A stretch of DNA of 64,000 nt. Origin: a virus. The notes under the pieces were generated by a model, which was not told the DNA's origin, did not search any database, and worked only from the letters and a program-made list of their open reading frames with translations. Shown here piece by piece: positions 61,901-64,000 of this stretch. Each line of letters starts with the position of its first letter. Position 1 is the first letter of the stretch. A program made the translations under genes and the position numbers. The stretch covers positions 62,001-126,000 of IMG/VR virus record IMGVR_UViG_3300043411_000921; one strand, written 5' to 3'.

Positions 61901-62288
61901 GAAGTGCTTCCTTAATGGTTGCTTCTCTTCCTTCACCAACATCAAGAACCTTTTTTGCTCCATCTCCAGGATCCAGAAGCTTTACAAACACAAGAGACAA
62001 GCCAGTGTCAGCACGAACACCTAGAAACCTTCTGTTTCTTGCAACGTCACCGGGAACAGTGGAAGCCCCAGCTTCTGGTGTTCTTGCGGTTTCTTCTTGT
62101 CTGTTGTTGAAGTCTCCAGTTGCCTGTTGAAGAGCAATGGCGGAAGCAACATCTTGACCAGATGTGAAACCGTAATAGTCTCCCAGAGTCCTTTTTAGCT
62201 CGGAGAGTCTTTGGTTGCGGAGTGCTCTTAGAGCAGAAGGGCTTTCAACTCCTGTGGAGATTGGTGGTCTTTGACCAAGTGTCAGCAT
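58905..62288 (-). CDS. large baseplate hub-like protein
   Basis: The 1127-residue protein has a mid-part with FTIDVRSAYGLQGTRTATLELVLHDRSRLGDFVDF and FLEIEYGWSHPDTLDDNNPFADL, followed by FNIVSSNFKFDDVGQVNITLSCMGRG. The C-terminus reads ELFIDFNTNTTADNIYYITGLTHKFEGGSFDSTIKLTANDAFGQYR. The last block is the typical end of gp27/gpD-type hub proteins (Y-x-I-x-G-x-x-H-x-F-x-G-G). A long helical, Gln/Arg-rich region (about 500-680) sits between. It is much larger than T4 gp27 and may fuse hub and needle functions. Its start codon is preceded by a hairpin. Confidence 0.6.
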   Translation of the reverse strand: MLTLGQRPPISTGVESPSALRALRNQRLSELKRTLGDYYGFTSGQDVASAIALQQATGDFNNRQEETARTPEAGASTVPGDVARNRRFLGVRADTGLSLVFVKLLDPGDGAKKVLDVGEGREATIKEALQSLLRGTNLGTTIETRARQVERCVKIHFHPEAGVSIEPGSNGIFLNDLGGALPVEVEDPNSFAKKNVVALRLEHPVLAPGEKNAELLSVFFNSMPTLEMTRATPVMNVTIYSARPAIEGGKLAAITLQKFIEGTSEVSADPTQNVIALGSQVSASLFGQTDQAFENYTVTGIELFRSPQTLINYEAAKDSSLHLAPIIDPTRPLASLKSFTIDVRSAYGLQGTRTATLELVLHDRSRLGDFVDFVKPDRYGTAFLEIEYGWSHPDTLDDNNPFADLLNLTRSREHFNIVSSNFKFDDVGQVNITLSCMGRGASEISELSIVGPGAAGRIQNQISELSKISRTINDLAARAFPRPPETVGNAQAQANRREIRGQQGLSAASDATNNLILTRELLTQMRDLRSTLQARARDRGLGRDIQTAATQLQNRITDLIGNTGTNRAPSGNSAVGSLQRSINHEIRNTLNRINSAETNTNQSQLRESRYGDAFLKSIPSDVWSKLVSSQQGQPIDNEHFDGVRVEDAVVGQLASPNAPSGGNNAAGALNRTVEQWSGKKVVSLGTLISAFVAKPLAEMTAGPTEPRFDEVQLWFYNFNNKASLMSRCNISQFPVNVKYFIREYSRLRMENAGRTINLSVAEFMNFLSTRIVDDVMNPAYKISDLYRRNQNELTAANPRNFDQQMLARMRANNIGRHTDFMMPQLTFDLEAVPAVIGSGKGDLQGSIENGRGKTILKIHIYDKACSPNSSFRELLSLSTNNLMATLSTFPGDDTQRAANESSAVEGVRSAQRQNEIRDELRNNWRELHEGVVREASSRGLIALVNPLSMSQDASPEARREATVEQWRFVGGPQRLKELVMKNVPHIIYGCMGTTIKSSELSTMSDPALNTINMQRSLNANPVLPNGEQPGGVPLSIYPVELSMTSLGCPMLRYGQELFIDFNTNTTADNIYYITGLTHKFEGGSFDSTIKLTANDAFGQYRNLIGQLNVGARTIAHIPRAAENPPRR

Positions 62289-62306
62289 GTTCTGTAAATA
62301 CAGAAC
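62289..62306 (-). promoter_or_regulatory. hairpin separating Shine-Dalgarno from the hub start codon
   Basis: On the minus strand GTTCTGT-ATTT-ACAGAAC is a perfect 7-bp stem directly adjoining the ATG at 62288, with AAGG just before it. The stem folds out the spacer and brings the AAGG next to the start codon, as in T4 gene 38. The stem is too close to the start to be a terminator. Confidence 0.6.
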
Positions 62307-62312
62307 CTTGGA

Positions 62313-62609
62313 TTAGCCCAAATAAGCAAGAGCTTGCTGGAGATTTGGAATCACAATTCTTGTGTTTGGTTTCAGTTGAAGTCCCCAGCCAATGTCACTT
62401 GCCGCTGCAATGAGCCAGTAATACCTTCCATCTCCGTAATACTGACCCGCAAGCACATCCAGCCGAATAACTTCTTGAAGGAATATGACTGTGGTTTGGA
62501 TTCTTCCAGCTTTGACAGCAGCACGGATTTTCTGAACAGTGTCAGAGGTTCCATACCTGAATCCAAACTCAAGTCTTGGTGTTTGTGAATATCTGCTGAT
62601 TGCTGGCAT
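62313..62609 (-). CDS. gp53/tail protein X-like baseplate protein (LysM-like)
   Basis: The 98-residue protein reads VIRLDVLAGQYYGDGRYYWLIAAASDIGWGLQLKPNTRIVIPN, which is the LysM-like pattern of phage tail protein X and T4 gp53 (R-x-D-x-L-A-x-x-Y-Y-G-D...W-x-I-A-x-A-N-x-I...P-x-x-L-x-I-P). gp53 joins baseplate wedges around the hub in T4. It is located between two hub-associated genes and starts 5 bases after the preceding stop. Confidence 0.75.
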   Translation of the reverse strand: MPAISRYSQTPRLEFGFRYGTSDTVQKIRAAVKAGRIQTTVIFLQEVIRLDVLAGQYYGDGRYYWLIAAASDIGWGLQLKPNTRIVIPNLQQALAYLG

Positions 62610-62614
62610 GACCC

Positions 62615-64000
62615 TTATCCTTTCCTGTTTACGAAGAGTGTCTTGCGTCCAGGATCGTAGTAGTCAACAGGGCTTGGATTGCCAGCAGTGGGCCTAGAAG
62701 GATTATCCTGGCCGTTGTTGGCAAAGAAGGTAGAACGATGACCAACGGGCCAAATGGGCGCCCACATAATCCCTTTAGCGTCAAGACCAGGAGTGATGTC
62801 GTGGATAACTGCCATTGCCATTGTGACTGTGACAAACTTTGGAGCACGAAGATAGTCACCGCCATCAGTTCCCCATTGTCCCTTGGCTTCTGAATAATCA
62901 ACCTTGAAACTCGTCACAACCCCGGCAAGACCTTTTCCTCCCGAAGATTTGAAAGCACGAACGATTGGGTTTTTGCTTTCATCGTAGAACATTGCCGGAT
63001 TCATGTCCGCTGCTCTGACTTCTGAGACAGCTTCGGGATTGTTTTCATTCGTTTGCTGTGTTTCTGTGCTTTGAGAAGCTCGGAACAACTCGACTGCTGT
63101 CATTGTTCTGTTCAAACACGCCTGGGCGCCGTTTAGCTTCCCTATTGGAACTATGATTTCGTCACTTCCTCCATTTGATGGAGTGATGGGTATTGGTGTT
63201 GAGTTTTCGGAAGCAAGATATTGAAACGGTTTCAAAACGACGGTGGCTGTGGTGTTGGAATTCCCCAACGTTCTTCGACTTCTCACTCTCTCACGACCGA
63301 CTCTTGTTCCAACCCACCTTGCTTTAATACGAACTCCTCTACCGCCCCGAACAGGGACGGAACGCCCGTTTATTGTAACTCGAAAACGATTTATTCCAGG
63401 TGTGTGCGCTGGATCCAATACAACAATGTCGTCAGGTCTGAAAACGTCGGAAGGGTTTAGTGTTCTATCGTTTGAAACCCCGGCAGTGAACGGTTTCCCT
63501 GAACGAAGAAGAGCGATGCTCTGAGTTCTTGGTGCCGCATCAAGGAATTCTCTCTCTGCTGTGGAGGTTTGAGAATTTGTTGTTGGCTGAGAAACATTTC
63601 CTGCCGTCCTGGTTCTTTGGTATTGACCATTGACATTGTATTCTTCGTCCGTAGTGATACCAAACAACCTAGCAACAGCCATCTTGCTGTAATTTGACTT
63701 GAACAAGTCTCCAAGTCTCAAGCGAATAACGGGTGTTGCTCCTGGAATCTGTGAGAACGGCTGGATGAAGTGAAGGTTGCCAACTTCAATCTTTCTTCCT
63801 TGAGTCCATTGAGGGTAAATGAACATGGCGAGTCTGTTCAGCTTGTACCACATCAAATCATGGTCTTCTGGGTTGGTTGCAACCATTTTGAACGAAACGT
63901 TGATGTTCCTGGTTGCACCCTTGTAGATCTGGACCTTATCCATGCGTCCATAACCTTCTTGAGCACTGTATTCCACACTGAAATCATCAGCAACATCCTC
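62615..64000 (-). CDS. baseplate/tail protein, 5' end outside the window
   Basis: The open frame continues to the window edge (EDVADDFSVEYSAQEGYGRMD...), so the GTG at 63976 is not necessarily the start. At least 460 residues are visible. Landmarks include IYKGATRNINVSFKMVATNPEDHDLMWYKLNRLAMFIYPQW and FIQPFSQIPGATPVIRLRLGDLFKSNYSKMAVARLFGI near the N-terminus, and SKFVTVTMAMAVIHDITPG-like text near the end. The layout resembles hub-adjacent tail-tube initiator or baseplate proteins of T4-like jumbo phages; exact identity is inference. Confidence 0.5.
   Translation of the reverse strand, partial: EDVADDFSVEYSAQEGYGRMDKVQIYKGATRNINVSFKMVATNPEDHDLMWYKLNRLAMFIYPQWTQGRKIEVGNLHFIQPFSQIPGATPVIRLRLGDLFKSNYSKMAVARLFGITTDEEYNVNGQYQRTRTAGNVSQPTTNSQTSTAEREFLDAAPRTQSIALLRSGKPFTAGVSNDRTLNPSDVFRPDDIVVLDPAHTPGINRFRVTINGRSVPVRGGRGVRIKARWVGTRVGRERVRSRRTLGNSNTTATVVLKPFQYLASENSTPIPITPSNGGSDEIIVPIGKLNGAQACLNRTMTAVELFRASQSTETQQTNENNPEAVSEVRAADMNPAMFYDESKNPIVRAFKSSGGKGLAGVVTSFKVDYSEAKGQWGTDGGDYLRAPKFVTVTMAMAVIHDITPGLDAKGIMWAPIWPVGHRSTFFANNGQDNPSRPTAGNPSPVDYYDPGRKTLFVNRKG

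Noticed and set aside
1-64000. tRNA genes and CRISPR arrays
   Set aside because: No cloverleaf with a GTTCRA-type T-loop and no regularly spaced direct repeats were seen on either strand by eye.

Overview
The window is a piece of a large tailed-phage genome of the T4-like contractile-tail type. It has dense, overlapping gene strings with ATGA junctions and no tRNA, rRNA or host housekeeping genes. It encodes a T4 gp55-like late sigma factor, gp25-, gp6- and gp53-like baseplate proteins, a gp32-like single-strand binding protein, a RecA recombinase and a PolA-type polymerase. The host cannot be read from the sequence. The rich nucleotide-sugar and glycosyltransferase set suggests a Gram-negative host or glycosylated virions.

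Layout. (1) 1-5.3 kb: an ADP-ribosyltransferase-like gene on +, then a minus-strand operon with a RuvC-like nuclease, a PcfJ-like protein, small unknowns, a gp4/TnsA-like nuclease and a NUDIX hydrolase. (2) 5.3-10 kb: a control region with a sigma70-like promoter and a nearly pure-GC hairpin island, then RNA ligase, pentapeptide protein, HExxH peptidase, GMP-reductase-like enzyme, a Cys-rich acidic protein and a Cas4-like nuclease. (3) 10-24 kb: a glycan cluster of at least nine glycosyltransferase-like proteins, an epimerase, a PLP aminotransferase, a ColD-like sugar 3-dehydratase, UDP-glucose dehydrogenase, a methyltransferase and a DUF6165 protein. (4) 24-54.6 kb: late genes, with the gp55-like sigma followed by baseplate and a long series of very large fibre/adhesin-like structural proteins carrying LamG-like, FN3-like and DNRLRE-like folds. 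A free-standing nuclease gene and a small metallopeptidase interrupt them. (5) 54.7-64 kb, minus strand: tail hub/baseplate genes, PolA polymerase, HD hydrolase, ssb and recA, in transcription order.

Three things stand out. First, a short dispersed element with a 28-bp core occurs four times. It is in frame inside UDP-glucose dehydrogenase, an unknown baseplate-region protein and the DNA polymerase, and once in an intergenic leader. The polymerase copy is read in a different frame and carries the single change that removes a stop codon in that frame. Second, a 283-nt group I intron with no internal ORF splits a glycosyltransferase gene at 21153-21435; P1, P10, P4, P7, P8 and P9 pairings can all be read directly and fix both splice sites. 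Third, a free-standing nuclease at 50.6 kb combines four CX2C...CX3C zinc modules, NUMOD3-like motifs and a TnsA-like PD-(D/E)XK domain. In addition, hairpins sit between Shine-Dalgarno-like sequence and start codon at two structural genes, and one structural gene ends at a possible +1 frameshift site.
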